Assembly: GCF_000473265.1 (NCBI RefSeq) | Contig: NZ_KI421511.1 | Span: forward strand, 617,980-681,979 | Length of the DNA: 64,000 nucleotides | Source: Amycolatopsis thermoflava N1165 | Lineage (GTDB): Bacteria; Actinomycetota; Actinomycetes; Mycobacteriales; Pseudonocardiaceae | Reading direction: 5' to 3' | Part shown: positions 1 to 8,996 of the stretch, piece after piece | How the letters are laid out: each line of letters opens with the position of its first letter | Position numbering within the stretch: the stretch's first letter is position 1 | Program-made: the position numbers and the translations under genes | The notes under the pieces: model-generated | The model's input: the letters and a program-made list of their open reading frames with translations, nothing else | Told to the model about the DNA's origin: nothing | Databases searched by the model: none

Positions 1-41
1 CCAGCGTGGCGCCCAGGTGCTGCCGTGATAAGGGCATTCTG

Positions 42-71
42 CGGGGCATCCCGGGGCAAACCGGGGCATCC
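42..71. repeat. Three 10-bp direct repeats upstream of XRE gene
   Basis: Three near-identical decamers run head to tail at 42-51, 52-61 and 62-71; all begin CGGGGCA and the first and third are identical (CGGGGCATCC). The 10-bp period places them on one face of the helix. They lie just upstream of a possible -10 box (TACAGT, 88-93) of the XRE gene, so a regulator site overlapping the -35 region is plausible but unproven. Confidence 0.45.
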
Positions 72-116
72 TCGCTGGTCCGCGAGCTACAGTGGGATGC
101 CGATCGGGAGGGGATC

Positions 117-1424
117 ATGGACGAGCCGAACGACAAGCTCCGCGCCGCACGCCGCGCAACCCCCTCCCGGCGCGCGCCCGGCGAACCCATCAGCCCGGGC
201 GAGCTGGCCGACGAGGTGAACCGCTACCTCTGGGACACCACCGGCCAGCGCTACCAGCTCGACGGGCACGCCATCGCCCGCTACGAACGCGGAAAGGTCC
301 GCTGGCCCAGCGCCCCCTACCGAGCCGGACTCCGCGCGGTCCTCGGCGCCGGCAGCGACGCCGACCTCGGCTTCCGCCCCACCAGACGCGGCAACACCAG
401 CGACACCGCACTGGCTCACTCCAAACCAGGTGAGCTCCGCGCAGTCACCCTCGGACGTTCCCCCGCCGAGTTTCTGGCGGACACGACGGTGGAGACCCCG
501 GTCCCGGCCAGCGTCGGCTGGAGCGACGTCGACCAGGTCCGCACCACCACGCGCGCGGTCGCGCTCGCCGAGAACCTCTTCGGCGGCGGCCTGTCCGCCG
601 AAGCCGCCCTCGGCCAGCTGCGCTGGGCGGGCAACCTCCTCGACGCCCGCGCCACCACCGGGGTGCGACGCGACCTGCACGAAGCCGTCGGCAACCTGGC
701 CGGCGTCGTCGCGTTCGCGGCATTCGACATCGCTGACTACCGGGCCGCCGACCGCTGCTTCGACTTCGCGCTCTGGGCGGCCGAGCAGGCCAGCTCCTGG
801 GCGCTTCGCGCGAACACGCTGGCCGAGATGTCCCGCAAAGCCGCCTACCTCAACGACCTCGACGACGCGCTGTCCTTGATCGAATTCGCCCAGGTCCGCG
901 CCGACCGGCTCACCGCCACCGCCCGCGCCATGCTGTGGACACTGCACGCCCGCATCCTCGCACTCACCGGACGGCACCGCGAAGCCGAAGACGACATCCG
1001 CCGCGCCGACGAACACTTCGCCCACCGCGACCCCGCCGCCGACCCGCCCTGGCTGGTCTACTACGACGACGCCGAACACCAAGGCAGCACCGGCAAAGCC
1101 CTCATCCCCCTCGCCCGCCACCGCAAGCAGCCCGAACTCGCCGCCGGCCGCCTGCAAGCCGCCATCGACCGGCAAGGCGACACCTACCCCCGCTCCCGCG
1201 CGTTCTCCCGCACCCGACTGGCCGCGTTGATGATGGCCGTCGGCGACATCGACGAAGCCGTCCCCATCGGCCGCCAGGCCGTCGACGCCGCGGCCACCCT
1301 GCGATCGCGACGCGTCGCCGACGAACTCCGCGGCCTCGCGCTCGCGTCCCGGAAACATGCGCAGGTCAGCGACGTCCGAGAGCTGCAGCGCGGGATCGCG
1401 GCCGTGACCAACACCTTCGCCTGA
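117..1424 (+). CDS. XRE-family regulator with TPR-like C-terminal half
   Basis: The ~435-residue protein has an N-terminal helix-turn-helix-like segment (about residues 25-75, with GHAIARYERGKVRWP typical of the XRE recognition region) followed by a long alanine-rich all-helical region of TPR type. This is the common actinomycete XRE-TPR architecture. I chose the ATG at 117 because a strong GGGAGGGG ribosome-binding site precedes it and a -10-like TACAGT lies at 88-93; the open frame continues upstream to 6 but those residues look non-coding. It is followed after 4 bp by a phosphotransferase-fold gene, so the two are probably co-transcribed. Its ligand and targets are unknown. Confidence 0.8.
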   Translation: MDEPNDKLRAARRATPSRRAPGEPISPGELADEVNRYLWDTTGQRYQLDGHAIARYERGKVRWPSAPYRAGLRAVLGAGSDADLGFRPTRRGNTSDTALAHSKPGELRAVTLGRSPAEFLADTTVETPVPASVGWSDVDQVRTTTRAVALAENLFGGGLSAEAALGQLRWAGNLLDARATTGVRRDLHEAVGNLAGVVAFAAFDIADYRAADRCFDFALWAAEQASSWALRANTLAEMSRKAAYLNDLDDALSLIEFAQVRADRLTATARAMLWTLHARILALTGRHREAEDDIRRADEHFAHRDPAADPPWLVYYDDAEHQGSTGKALIPLARHRKQPELAAGRLQAAIDRQGDTYPRSRAFSRTRLAALMMAVGDIDEAVPIGRQAVDAAATLRSRRVADELRGLALASRKHAQVSDVRELQRGIAAVTNTFA

Positions 1425-1428
1425 GAGC

Positions 1429-2325
1429 ATGCACGGCGTGACGACCGACTCGAAACCCGCCTGGGACGTACTCGGAGCCGCGGCTACCGAAGCCGGGATC
1501 GAGAGCGAGGGCGCGCAACTCATGCGCGACGGCTCCAACGTGATGTACCGCCTCCCTGGGGGCATAGTCGCCAGGATCGGCCGCCGCGGCACCGCAGACA
1601 CTGCGCGCCGAGAAGTCGAGACAGCCACTTGGCTGGCCGACCAAGGCATCCCCACAGTCAAGGTCGTCGAGGGCGTGCGGCAGCTCGTTGTCGTCGCCGA
1701 GCGACCCGTCACCTGGTGGCACCTACTCCCGCCGCACCGCCCGGCCACCCCCGCAGAACTCGCCACCGTACTCAAAGCCGTCCACAGCCTGAACGTCCCA
1801 GCCCGCCCAGAACTCCCGCTACACAACCCGTTCGCCGACATCGCACCTCGCATCCACACAGCGACCAGCATCAACGCCGACGACCGCGACTGGCTCCTGC
1901 ACCGGCTCGACCAACTCCAAGCCGACTACCGCCAACTCGAAACGGCCCAAGGCCAGTTCGTCCTGCACGGAGACGCCTGGCAAGGCAACGTCGCCGTCCC
2001 CGAGAACGGCCAGCCGATCCTGCTCGACCTCGAAGCATTCTCGATCGGCCCCAAACAGTGGGACCTCGTGCAAATCGCCGTCGACTACACCGACTTCGCC
2101 CGCCTCACCGACGCCGACTACAAGGCCTTCCTCACCGCCTACGGCGACGACGACATCACTCAAACCCCCGAATTCCGCACCTTCGCTGACATCCAGGAAC
2201 TGCGCTGGGTCGCCTTCGCCGCCAGCAAAGCCACCAGTAACCCCAACGCTGCCCACGAGACCCGCCACCGAATCGCCTGCCTTCGAGGTGAAGAGGCACG
2301 ACCGTGGACCTGGTCGGCACTCTGA
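1429..2325 (+). CDS. Aminoglycoside phosphotransferase (APH)-fold family protein
   Basis: A 298-residue APH/choline-kinase-fold protein. The catalytic loop HGDAWQGN (around residue 183) matches the HxDxxxxN brotein-kinase-like motif, and LLDLE about 15 residues later supplies the metal-binding acid. An N-terminal nucleotide-binding segment (VMYRLPGGIVARIGRR) also fits. Members phosphorylate small hydroxylated or amino molecules; many actinomycete copies have unknown substrates and need not confer drug resistance. It begins 4 bp after the XRE-TPR regulator, which suggests one operon. A similar combination (XRE-TPR regulator with an APH-fold gene) recurs at 36-39 kb. Confidence 0.85.
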   Translation: MHGVTTDSKPAWDVLGAAATEAGIESEGAQLMRDGSNVMYRLPGGIVARIGRRGTADTARREVETATWLADQGIPTVKVVEGVRQLVVVAERPVTWWHLLPPHRPATPAELATVLKAVHSLNVPARPELPLHNPFADIAPRIHTATSINADDRDWLLHRLDQLQADYRQLETAQGQFVLHGDAWQGNVAVPENGQPILLDLEAFSIGPKQWDLVQIAVDYTDFARLTDADYKAFLTAYGDDDITQTPEFRTFADIQELRWVAFAASKATSNPNAAHETRHRIACLRGEEARPWTWSAL

Positions 2326-2338
2326 TAAGGCGAGCGGT

Positions 2339-2824
2339 CTAAGGACCGAACTTGCCAGTCGTGCGCTTGGATTCCCAACGATCGAGTTGATGCAAGCTGT
2401 CATTGTCGTAGCCGAGCGAAGCCATTGCATCCCTGATGCCCTCCAGACCAAGTCCGGCCTCGAGTAGATTGTTCAGCACCTTGGGCATGAGCTCCTCGCT
2501 CTGCGGGTTCCGTGCCCAGCCGTTGTTGCCAAGGTGATCAAGGAAGTCCCGCAGCCGCCCTGCGCCTCGGTGAAACCTGACCAGGAATGGCCCGGCGGTT
2601 TTCGGCTCATCGAACCAAGATACCTTGCAGCGGCATCGCTCCCATCTTTATGGGCACGTGGCATGCATGGGTTACTGCAGGTCCTGCGCGTTGGCGCAAT
2701 CCAGGCCGACATCGGTAACTCGGGAAGATATCGGGGCGCCGCCGAATTTCAGCGGCTGGGCGTCCATCACCACGTAGGGGGCACCATCCCGCCTCACGAT
2801 GTTGCTACCGATGCGGATCTCGTT
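2339..2824 (-). pseudogene. Remnant of an unrecognised gene, in two pieces
   Basis: The 620 bp between the phosphotransferase gene and the transposase hold no intact gene. On the minus strand two open stretches read like protein: 2672-2824 (about 50 residues, including GAPYVVMDAQPLKFGG) and 2339-2647 (about 102 residues, including AGPFLVRFHRGAG and LRDFLDHLGNNGW). Both lack a good start and are separated by stops, so they look like pieces of one or two broken genes beside the insertion sequence. I do not recognise the family. The G+C content of this stretch is visibly lower than its surroundings. Confidence 0.4.
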
Positions 2825-2888
2825 CTAGGTGTGCTGTTCGGGGACGTTGGTGATGGGCTGACACGCTGAGGATGATCTTGATGTGGGT

Positions 2889-2947
2889 GAGGACCTCCGG
2901 GTTCGGTGTGGATTGCGACATCAACACCCGCATACCAGGAGGTCCTC
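2889..2947 (+). promoter_or_regulatory. Inverted repeat burying the transposase ribosome-binding site
   Basis: GAGGACCTCC at 2889-2898 is the exact reverse complement of GGAGGTCCTC at 2938-2947. The second arm contains the AGGAGG ribosome-binding site of the transposase (ATG at 2949). A transcript entering from outside would fold this 10-bp stem and hide the site; a transcript starting inside the loop would not. Several insertion sequences are known to protect themselves from read-through this way, so that role is inferred here. Confidence 0.55.
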
Positions 2948-2948
2948 G

Positions 2949-3906
2949 ATGGTCCACCGTAACGCCTCGTTGACCCCGACGGGCCGGCTGCGGCTTGCCC
3001 TGTGTGTCGTGGAGCAGGGATGGTCGCTGCGTCGGGCAGCGGAGCGGTTTCAGGTCAGTCACACCACCGTGGCCCGCTGGGTGGGCCGTTATCGCCAGCA
3101 CGGCCCGGCGGGGATGAACGACCGGTCCAGCCGGCCGCATCACAGCCCGAACCGCACGTCGCCTGAGGTGGAGGCTCTGGTCGTGATGTTGCGGCAGGAG
3201 CACAAGATCGGCCCGGTTCGCCTGTCGGTGCGGGCCGGGGTGGCGCCCTCGACCGCCCATGCGATCCTGCGGCGCCACGGGGTGCCGGTGCTGGCCGCGT
3301 GTGACCGCGCCACCGGCGAGCCGATTCGCCGCTACGAACGCGCTACTCCGGGCGAGCTGGTACACGTCGATGTCAAGAAACTCGGCCGTATCCCCGACGG
3401 TGGTGGGCACAAGGTCCTGGGCCGTGCCCAAGGCCGAGCCAACCAGGTCCGCACCGCCGGCGGCGGCTACCTCTGTCTGCACACCGCTCTGGATGATCAC
3501 TCGCGCCTGGCCTACACCGAGATCCTGCTCGACGAGAAAGCCGCCACCTGCGCAGCCTTCCTACGCCGCGCGCACGCCTGGTTCGCCAGCCACGGCATCA
3601 CCATCGAGCGGGTGCTGACCGACAACGCCTGGGCCTACCGCAAAACCACCTGGCACACCACCTGCACCGACCTGCACACCCCGTTTCACCCGCCCCTGGC
3701 GGCCCCAGACGAACGGGAAGGTGGAACGCTTCCACCGCACCCTGCTCGACGAATGGGCCTACCACCAGCCCTACACCTCAGAAACCCAACGACAAGCCGC
3801 CTTCCCCGACTGGCTCGACTGGTACAACTACCACCGACCCCACACCGGCATCGGCGGCAACACCCCCGCCAGCCGCGGAACCAACCTCACCAAACAGCAC
3901 AACTAG
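2949..3906 (+). pseudogene. IS481-family DDE transposase, frameshifted
   Basis: The N-terminal part has a helix-turn-helix (SLRRAAERFQVSHTTVARWV) and the integrase core with the first catalytic Asp in VHVDVKKLG and the second in LTDNAWAY. The frame then drifts into nonsense. The rest of the core, with the catalytic Glu in NGKVERFHRTL and the conserved ending WYNYHRPHTG, is in another frame up to the stop at 3906. The switch fits one extra C in the CCCC run at 3679-3682; with three Cs the frame reads cleanly through to the Glu motif. This could be a dead copy or a sequencing error. Starting at 2949 uses the AGGAGG site 5 bp upstream. Terminal repeats could not be identified. Confidence 0.8.
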
Positions 3907-3993
3907 GGCGCCGAGTCAGGCGCTTGACCGAGGGCAAGGCGTCACGGGTGCCTGCCAGCCGCCGGTCGAGGGAGTGATCGCGTTCTGGCTCGA

Positions 3994-4428
3994 TCATTCC
4001 GCCCGCTCAAGCCTGCGGACGAGCCGGTCCAACTCGCTTTCAACGTCGACGTCGAGTTGCGCCTGACCTTGACGGCGCGCACCGCCTCGGCGACTGCGAG
4101 CAGTGTGGCGATCGGTTCGTCGACGATCTGGCGGGGGGAGTGCCGCGATGCGGTCGGCGGTCCGGCGGTGCGGCCGTGATCGTGACGCCCGGCCGTCGCT
4201 GGCGCGCCCGGGCGTGTCGAAGGTGATCAGCGAGGCGACGGCGAGGATCGAGCCGCGGATCCACACCGCATCGGTGACGATGCCGGGATTGCCGCTGAAC
4301 ACCACGATCGCGAGCAGGGTCAGCACGCTCACGGCCGCGTAGCCGCCGAGCAGCACCCGGGCGATGTGCAGCTTCTCGCGGGCGTCGGGATCGGTCACGG
4401 TCACGGCCGGGGTGGTCTGTTTCGTCAT
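3994..4428 (-). CDS. Small two-helix membrane protein, probably altered C-terminus
   Basis: The first ~70 residues look real: a hydrophilic start, a membrane helix (LLGGYAAVSVLTLLAIVVF, about residues 27-45) and a second hydrophobic segment (GSILAVASLITF, about 60-71). After that the composition becomes Arg/Pro/Asp-rich in a way typical of out-of-frame high-GC DNA, until a natural-looking charged tail ending RLVRRLERAE. I infer one or more frameshifts, or a fusion made when the neighbouring insertion sequence arrived. Actinomycete relatives with this start are uncharacterised integral membrane proteins with more helices. Function unknown. Confidence 0.45.
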   Translation of the reverse strand: MTKQTTPAVTVTDPDAREKLHIARVLLGGYAAVSVLTLLAIVVFSGNPGIVTDAVWIRGSILAVASLITFDTPGRASDGRASRSRPHRRTADRIAALPPPDRRRTDRHTARSRRGGARRQGQAQLDVDVESELDRLVRRLERAE

Positions 4429-4443
4429 GCCCGCAATGCTGAT

Positions 4444-4465
4444 CTACCCGTGTTCTCGCGGGTAG
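4444..4465. promoter_or_regulatory. Palindrome upstream of the small membrane protein gene
   Basis: CTACCCG (4444-4450) and CGGGTAG (4459-4465) form perfect 7-bp arms around an 8-bp spacer, 16 bp upstream of the start at 4428. The position suits an operator for that gene; no regulator can be assigned. Confidence 0.35.
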
Positions 4466-4535
4466 CGATGTTGCCCATCACCTCGTCGTGGCATCCGTCA
4501 GAAACCGGACGTGCTGTACAGGGTCAGGGCGCAGT

Positions 4536-4997
4536 CACGGCATCGTCATCTGCCCGGAGATCCACGCGCCGACGCCCATCCGGCACGAGGTCGTCGACGG
4601 CTACCTCGCCTTCCTCGAACGCACCGGCACCAAGAACTTCGGCCTGCTCATCGACACCGGGATCTTCCAGCGCGCCCCGGTGACCGCCAAGCACGAAGGA
4701 CTGTCCGAAGAGGCGCAGGAAGCGGGCTGGCGGCGCCCGCTCGCCGTGCCGATGGCCGACCTCGCCGAGATCCTCCCGCACGTCGTGTTCATCCAGGCCA
4801 AGTTCTTCGACATCGATGCCGACCTGGTGGACGCGACCATCCCGTGGCGGGAGATCCTGACGACGCTCGACGGGCACGGCTGGAGCGGCTGGCTGTCCAG
4901 CGAGTACGAGGGCGACCGCGCGCCCTACCGCTCGCTGGAACAGGTGCGCCGCCAGCACGCGCTCCTGCGCTCGATCGAGGCGGAGCTCCGGGACTGA
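4536..4997 (+). pseudogene. C-terminal fragment of a sugar phosphate isomerase/epimerase
   Basis: About 150 residues match the C-terminal half of the xylose-isomerase-like TIM-barrel family (AP endonuclease family 2): PEIHAPTPI, then TGTKNFGLLIDTGIF, then HVVFIQAKFFDID and a closing GWLSSEYEG. The expected N-terminal ~150-200 residues with the first barrel strands are missing; upstream of HGIVICPE the frame carries unrelated residues (ATG at 4488). The gene has lost its 5' end and is probably inactive. It lies at the edge of the decay zone next to the IS481-type element, so deletion linked to that element is a reasonable inference. Confidence 0.7.
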
Positions 4998-5006
4998 GCG
5001 CCCCCG

Positions 5007-6104
5007 TCAGCCGGCGGTGGGGCCGAACTGCTCGGTGAAGCGGCCGGTGAACAGGTCGGCGCCCTTGTACTGCCGGACGATGTCGGCCGTGACGACCGAA
5101 GGGCCGTCCGGGGAGGGCAGCTGACCGACTCCGCCGCCCGATCCGAGCGGGAGCAGGATCATCGGGAAGGGGAGTGGCCGGTAGGTCTCGGTGGGCCGAC
5201 CGCCACGCAGCTGGGCGGTGATGTTCTTCGCCACCACCTCCGCGTGCTGCATCGCGTACCCGGCCATCTTGGCCTCGGGCACGTCGGTGATGTCGCCGAC
5301 GGCGTAGACGTGGTCGTACCCGGCCACGTTGAGGGTGTCGGTGACCCGGACCGCGCCGTCCGGCGTGCGGGTGGTCAGCTTGCTGTCGGCGAGGTAGTCG
5401 CTGTTGACGTTCGTGCCGAACGCGCGGAACCAGATGTCGGCGGTGATCCGGTCACCGCCGGTGGTGGCGACCGTGAAGGTTCCGGTCTCGCCGGGCCGGT
5501 TCGACGGCGGCGCCACCAGGCCGGTGCCCAGCCGCACGTCGACGCCCAGTTCGGCGAGCTGGCGCTGCAGATCGGCCCGCACCTCCGGCTGGAAACCGGG
5601 CAGGAGCTCCTCGGCCGGGGCGACGACGGTCACCTGCTTGTCCGGCCAGACCTCCTTGATCTCCCCGGCCAGTTCCAGGCCGACCGGTCCGGCGCCCAGG
5701 ATGAGCACCCGGTCCGAGCCCGCCAGTTCCTTGTGGGTCCGGCGGAAGTCGTTCAACGCCTCGTCGACGGAGTCCGCGGCGGGGTGGGCGGGGTAGGCGT
5801 AGCGGGAACCGGTGGCCAGGACCAGGTAGTCCGCCGCGACCCGGCGGCCCGAGGCCAGGGTGACACCCTCCGCGTCGACCGAGACCGCGCGGTCCCGGAT
5901 CACCGTGGCCCGGGTGAGCATCGTGTCGAAGGGGAAGAACATGTTGCCCGCCCAGTCTGGCTGAGCCACCGCCCGCAACGACCCGGCGACGTTGACGAAC
6001 GCGTCCCGTGGGTCGACCAACACGACGTCGGCCTCCTCTTCGAGCGCCTTGGCGACCGAGGCGCCCCCGTATCCGCCACCGATGACGACGACGGTCCGAC
6101 TCAT
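5007..6104 (-). CDS. FAD-dependent NAD(P)H oxidoreductase (AIF/FSP1/NDH-2-like)
   Basis: A 365-residue pyridine nucleotide-disulfide oxidoreductase-fold flavoprotein. It starts with the FAD-binding GGGYGG dinucleotide motif, has the second Rossmann motif LILGAGPVGLELAGEI near residue 135, and the FAD-contacting VYAVGDITDVPE near residue 285. No redox-active CxxC is present, as expected for NDH-2 or FSP1/AIFM2-like enzymes that pass electrons from NAD(P)H to quinones. The ATG at 6104 has an AAGGAG site 9 bp upstream. Two palindromes centred 36 and 58 bp upstream of the start suggest tight repression. Quinone or electrophile detoxification is likely but inferred. Confidence 0.88.
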   Translation of the reverse strand: MSRTVVVIGGGYGGASVAKALEEEADVVLVDPRDAFVNVAGSLRAVAQPDWAGNMFFPFDTMLTRATVIRDRAVSVDAEGVTLASGRRVAADYLVLATGSRYAYPAHPAADSVDEALNDFRRTHKELAGSDRVLILGAGPVGLELAGEIKEVWPDKQVTVVAPAEELLPGFQPEVRADLQRQLAELGVDVRLGTGLVAPPSNRPGETGTFTVATTGGDRITADIWFRAFGTNVNSDYLADSKLTTRTPDGAVRVTDTLNVAGYDHVYAVGDITDVPEAKMAGYAMQHAEVVAKNITAQLRGGRPTETYRPLPFPMILLPLGSGGGVGQLPSPDGPSVVTADIVRQYKGADLFTGRFTEQFGPTAG

Positions 6105-6132
6105 GATCTCACACTCCTTGGTTCGTCTTTCA

Positions 6133-6170
6133 GTTCGTAGTGCGAACCATATTAGTTCGCAGTACGAACT
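6133..6170 (-). promoter_or_regulatory. Tandem palindromic operators over the oxidoreductase promoter
   Basis: GTTCG-N5-CGAAC (6133-6147) and AGTTCG-N5-CGAACT (6154-6170) are perfect, share one half-site and are 22 bp apart centre to centre, two helical turns. Between and overlapping them, read on the minus strand, is a -10-like TAATAT (about 6148-6153). This is the layout of a repressor binding cooperatively to both sites; MarR, HxlR or TetR types would fit. No such regulator gene is adjacent. Confidence 0.6.
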
Positions 6171-6297
6171 GCAACGCCTCTGTGGTGCGGGCCACAGCGG
6201 GCTGTCGGAGTGGTAGGTCTGGACAACCGGCGATGGAGCTTGGCGGTCGTCGGTCGTGGTGAGGAAGTCAGCCGCGGCGCGAGTACCGCGCGGTTGC

Positions 6298-8942
6298 TCA
6301 TTCGCCTCGGTCAGCCGCCGGCGGTCGCCTCGGGTGGATGCCGAGCAGGCCGGCGTACTCGGAGCGGTTGGTGGTGCCGAGTTTGGCGGACGCGCGGTAC
6401 AGGTGGCCTTCGACCGTGCGCACGGAAACCACCAAACGGTCCGCGATCTGGCGGTTGGACAGGCCACGGGCGGCCAGACTGACGATCTCCCGTTCGCGGT
6501 CGGTCAGGGGCAGCGGCCGTGCCGCCGCGGCCAGGGCAGGCGTGCTGGCGCCTTCGCATTCGCCGGCCAGTGCGTGTGCCCGCGCGGCCGCGGCGTGCCC
6601 GGCGGTGCGGCGCCCCTTGGCGAGGTGGCCGGCCGCCGCTTGCGCGGCGGCGTCAGCGGCAGCGAGCACGTCGCCGATCTCTTCCAGCGCGGAGGACGCC
6701 GCGAGCAACGCGTCGCCGTCGTCGGCGGCGAGAGCTGCGGCGTGCGCGGCGACGGCCGGCGCGAGCGGACTGTGCACCTGGCCGGCCAGCGCGGCGAGCC
6801 GGCCGGCCACCGAGCGGTCGCCGAACCGCGCGGCCGTGTGCAGCGCCAGGACGACGTGAGCGAACTGGCCGCGGCCGTCGGCCAGCTCCGCAGCCTCGTG
6901 AGCGAGCTCGACGCCCCGTCGACCGCGGTGACCCAGGCGCGCGCGAGAACCATCTCGGGATCGAGGAAGGCGAGCCCGGGATGCCGGTGCCTGCCCAGGT
7001 CGGCCAGCGCCTCGTGCGCGCCTTCGACGTCACCGCTCACCGCCAGAGCCCGGGTCAACGCGATGAGCGTGGCGTACCGCCAGCCGCGGGCGTCGCCGAA
7101 CCGCTCGATACCCGCGCGTCCCTCCCGCAGCCAGCGCGCCGCCGTCGCCACCCGGCCCAGGGCGAGCTCGGACTCGCCCACCAGGTAGCAGCCGATCTGG
7201 GCGCCGATCGGGACGTCCTTGACCTGCGCCCGGCAGTCGGCAGCGATCCGGGCGGCGTCGCCGAGGTGGCCTGCCAGGCGCAGGTCGGTGATCTGCAACG
7301 CGACGAGCGGTAGCCGGAACTCGGCGCGCTCGGTCGACCGGGCGGCCGCCTCGACCCCGCGGGCGACGTGCGGGCCCATCTGATCGGCCCGGCCCGTCAC
7401 GGCCAGCGCCGCCACCAACCCGCAGCACGCCATCAGGACCGCGTCCTCCGTCGCACCACCGGACCGCAACACGCTCAGTGCGGCCTGTTCGGCTCGGTCC
7501 GGCCGCCCCAGCTGACCGTCGATCACGGCCCGCAGGGCGACGAGCGGCATCCGTTCCCCGGCCGTCACCACCCGCGCCGCCGCTTCGTCGAGGACGGCCT
7601 CAGCCTGATCCACGCGAGCGAGCATCCAGGTGAGGAACGTGGCCCGGTTCACCGCTGCCCGCACCAGCTCGGCGTCGCTGCCCGCGAGCCGCGTCAGGAC
7701 GGCCAATTCGGCGTCGGCCTCGTCCGCCGGGCCGAGGAAAGCGGTCGAGTTGGCGACGATGGCCTGCGCCGGGAAACCGCCACCCGCCACCACCGCCGCC
7801 CGGCCGAGCCGCAGCGCCAGCGGCAGGTCGTCCAGGTACGAAGCCCGCTCGGCAGCGGCCACGAGCAGGCCCGGGTCTCTGTCCAGATCGGAGTCGAGCA
7901 TCAGCACCGCCCGGCGCAGGACGTCGTCGGCCCGGCGAGCACCGGTGTTCGACAACGCCGTCGCGATCCGGCTGCGCAGACGGCGTGCGCGCAGCCGTCC
8001 CATCGCGGCCCGCCGCACCTCGCCGTACAGCGGGTGCGCCAGCCGGGCCTGCACGCGCCGGCCGTCCGTGTCGACCCGGACGATGCCGCGGTTCTCGGCA
8101 TCCTCCACCGCGTCCGGTTCGGTCAGCCCGGTCAGCAGGCCGACGCCCAGCGGCTCGTTCACGGCCAGCACATCCACCACCTCGCGCACCGCCGCCGGCA
8201 ACGCCCCCACGCGAGCCGCGACCAGCTCGACCAATCCGGGGGTGACCCGCGGGGGCTCGGCCAGACGCCACACCCCTCGTTCGACGCGCAACGCGCCGTT
8301 CTCGACCGCGCCGTCGACGAGCTGCCGGAGGTAGAGCACGTTGCCCTGGCACATCGCCCACAGCCGGCTGACCGAGGCCTGCTCGACGTGCCCGCCGAGC
8401 ACGGACTCCAACAGCGTGGTGACCTCCCGCTCGGACAGGGGCTGAACCTCGAGCCGGTCGAGGTCGCGGTCCTTCCACAACGCCGTCACGGCGTCCGGCG
8501 CCGGCTCGCCCGTGCGCACGGTGACCAGCACCGTGGCGGCCCGTCGCAGCACCAGCTGGTGGATCACGGTGGCGGAAAGCTCGTCCAGCAGGTGGGCGTC
8601 GTCGACACCGATGACCACACCGGCCCGGCCAGCGCCCGCCAGCAGCGCGGCGGCGGCGCGGGGCAGCAGCTGCGCCGGTTCGCGCCCGAGGTCGCCGAGC
8701 TCGCCCAGCAACCCGCCGAACGCCCCGAGCGGCAACGGCCGCGACGACGCGGTCGCGATGGCCCGCCGGACCGTCATCCCCCGCTGCCCGGCCTCAACCA
8801 GCGCCTCGCCGGCCAACCGGGTCTTGCCCACTCCCGCGGCACCGGCCAGCACCACGCCCCGCGGACCCGAGCGCGAGCGCAGAGCCGTGGCCACGAAGCG
8901 GAGCTCGTCGGCTCGTCCGACCAACGGCCATCCCGTTGCCAC
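6298..8942 (-). pseudogene. LuxR-family LAL-type regulator, frameshifted
   Basis: This would be an ~880-residue LAL regulator: N-terminal AAA+ ATPase with Walker A GAAGVGKT and Walker B VVIGVDDAHLL, a long helical TPR-like middle, and a C-terminal LuxR helix-turn-helix (LTDREREIVSLAARGLSNRQIA...VRTVEGHLYR). The frame carrying the ATPase loses sense after WVTAVDG near 6918, and the frame with the DNA-binding domain begins sensibly right after it (VELAHEAAELADG). One missing base in the G run (CCCC at 6914-6917 on the plus strand) explains the break. As written the protein would lack its DNA-binding domain. The GTG at 8942 is a tentative start. Confidence 0.8.
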
Positions 8943-8996
8943 GTCAAGATCGTAGAGGCGAAGCCACGCCGGCGACAGGTGGCGATTGGACGGACG

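Noticed and set aside
87-1874. A 595-codon open frame on the minus strand across the XRE-TPR and phosphotransferase genes
   Set aside because: It is antisense to two well-supported genes, has the Gly/Arg/Val-rich composition of a high-GC shadow frame and shows no domain.
2534-2869. A 111-codon plus-strand frame before the IS481 element as a new gene
   Set aside because: No ribosome-binding site and no recognisable features; the opposite strand gives more protein-like pieces.
2821-3990. Exact terminal repeats of the IS481-type element
   Set aside because: Short similarities such as ATGATC occur on both sides, but no convincing inverted repeat with target duplication could be aligned, so no element boundaries are given.
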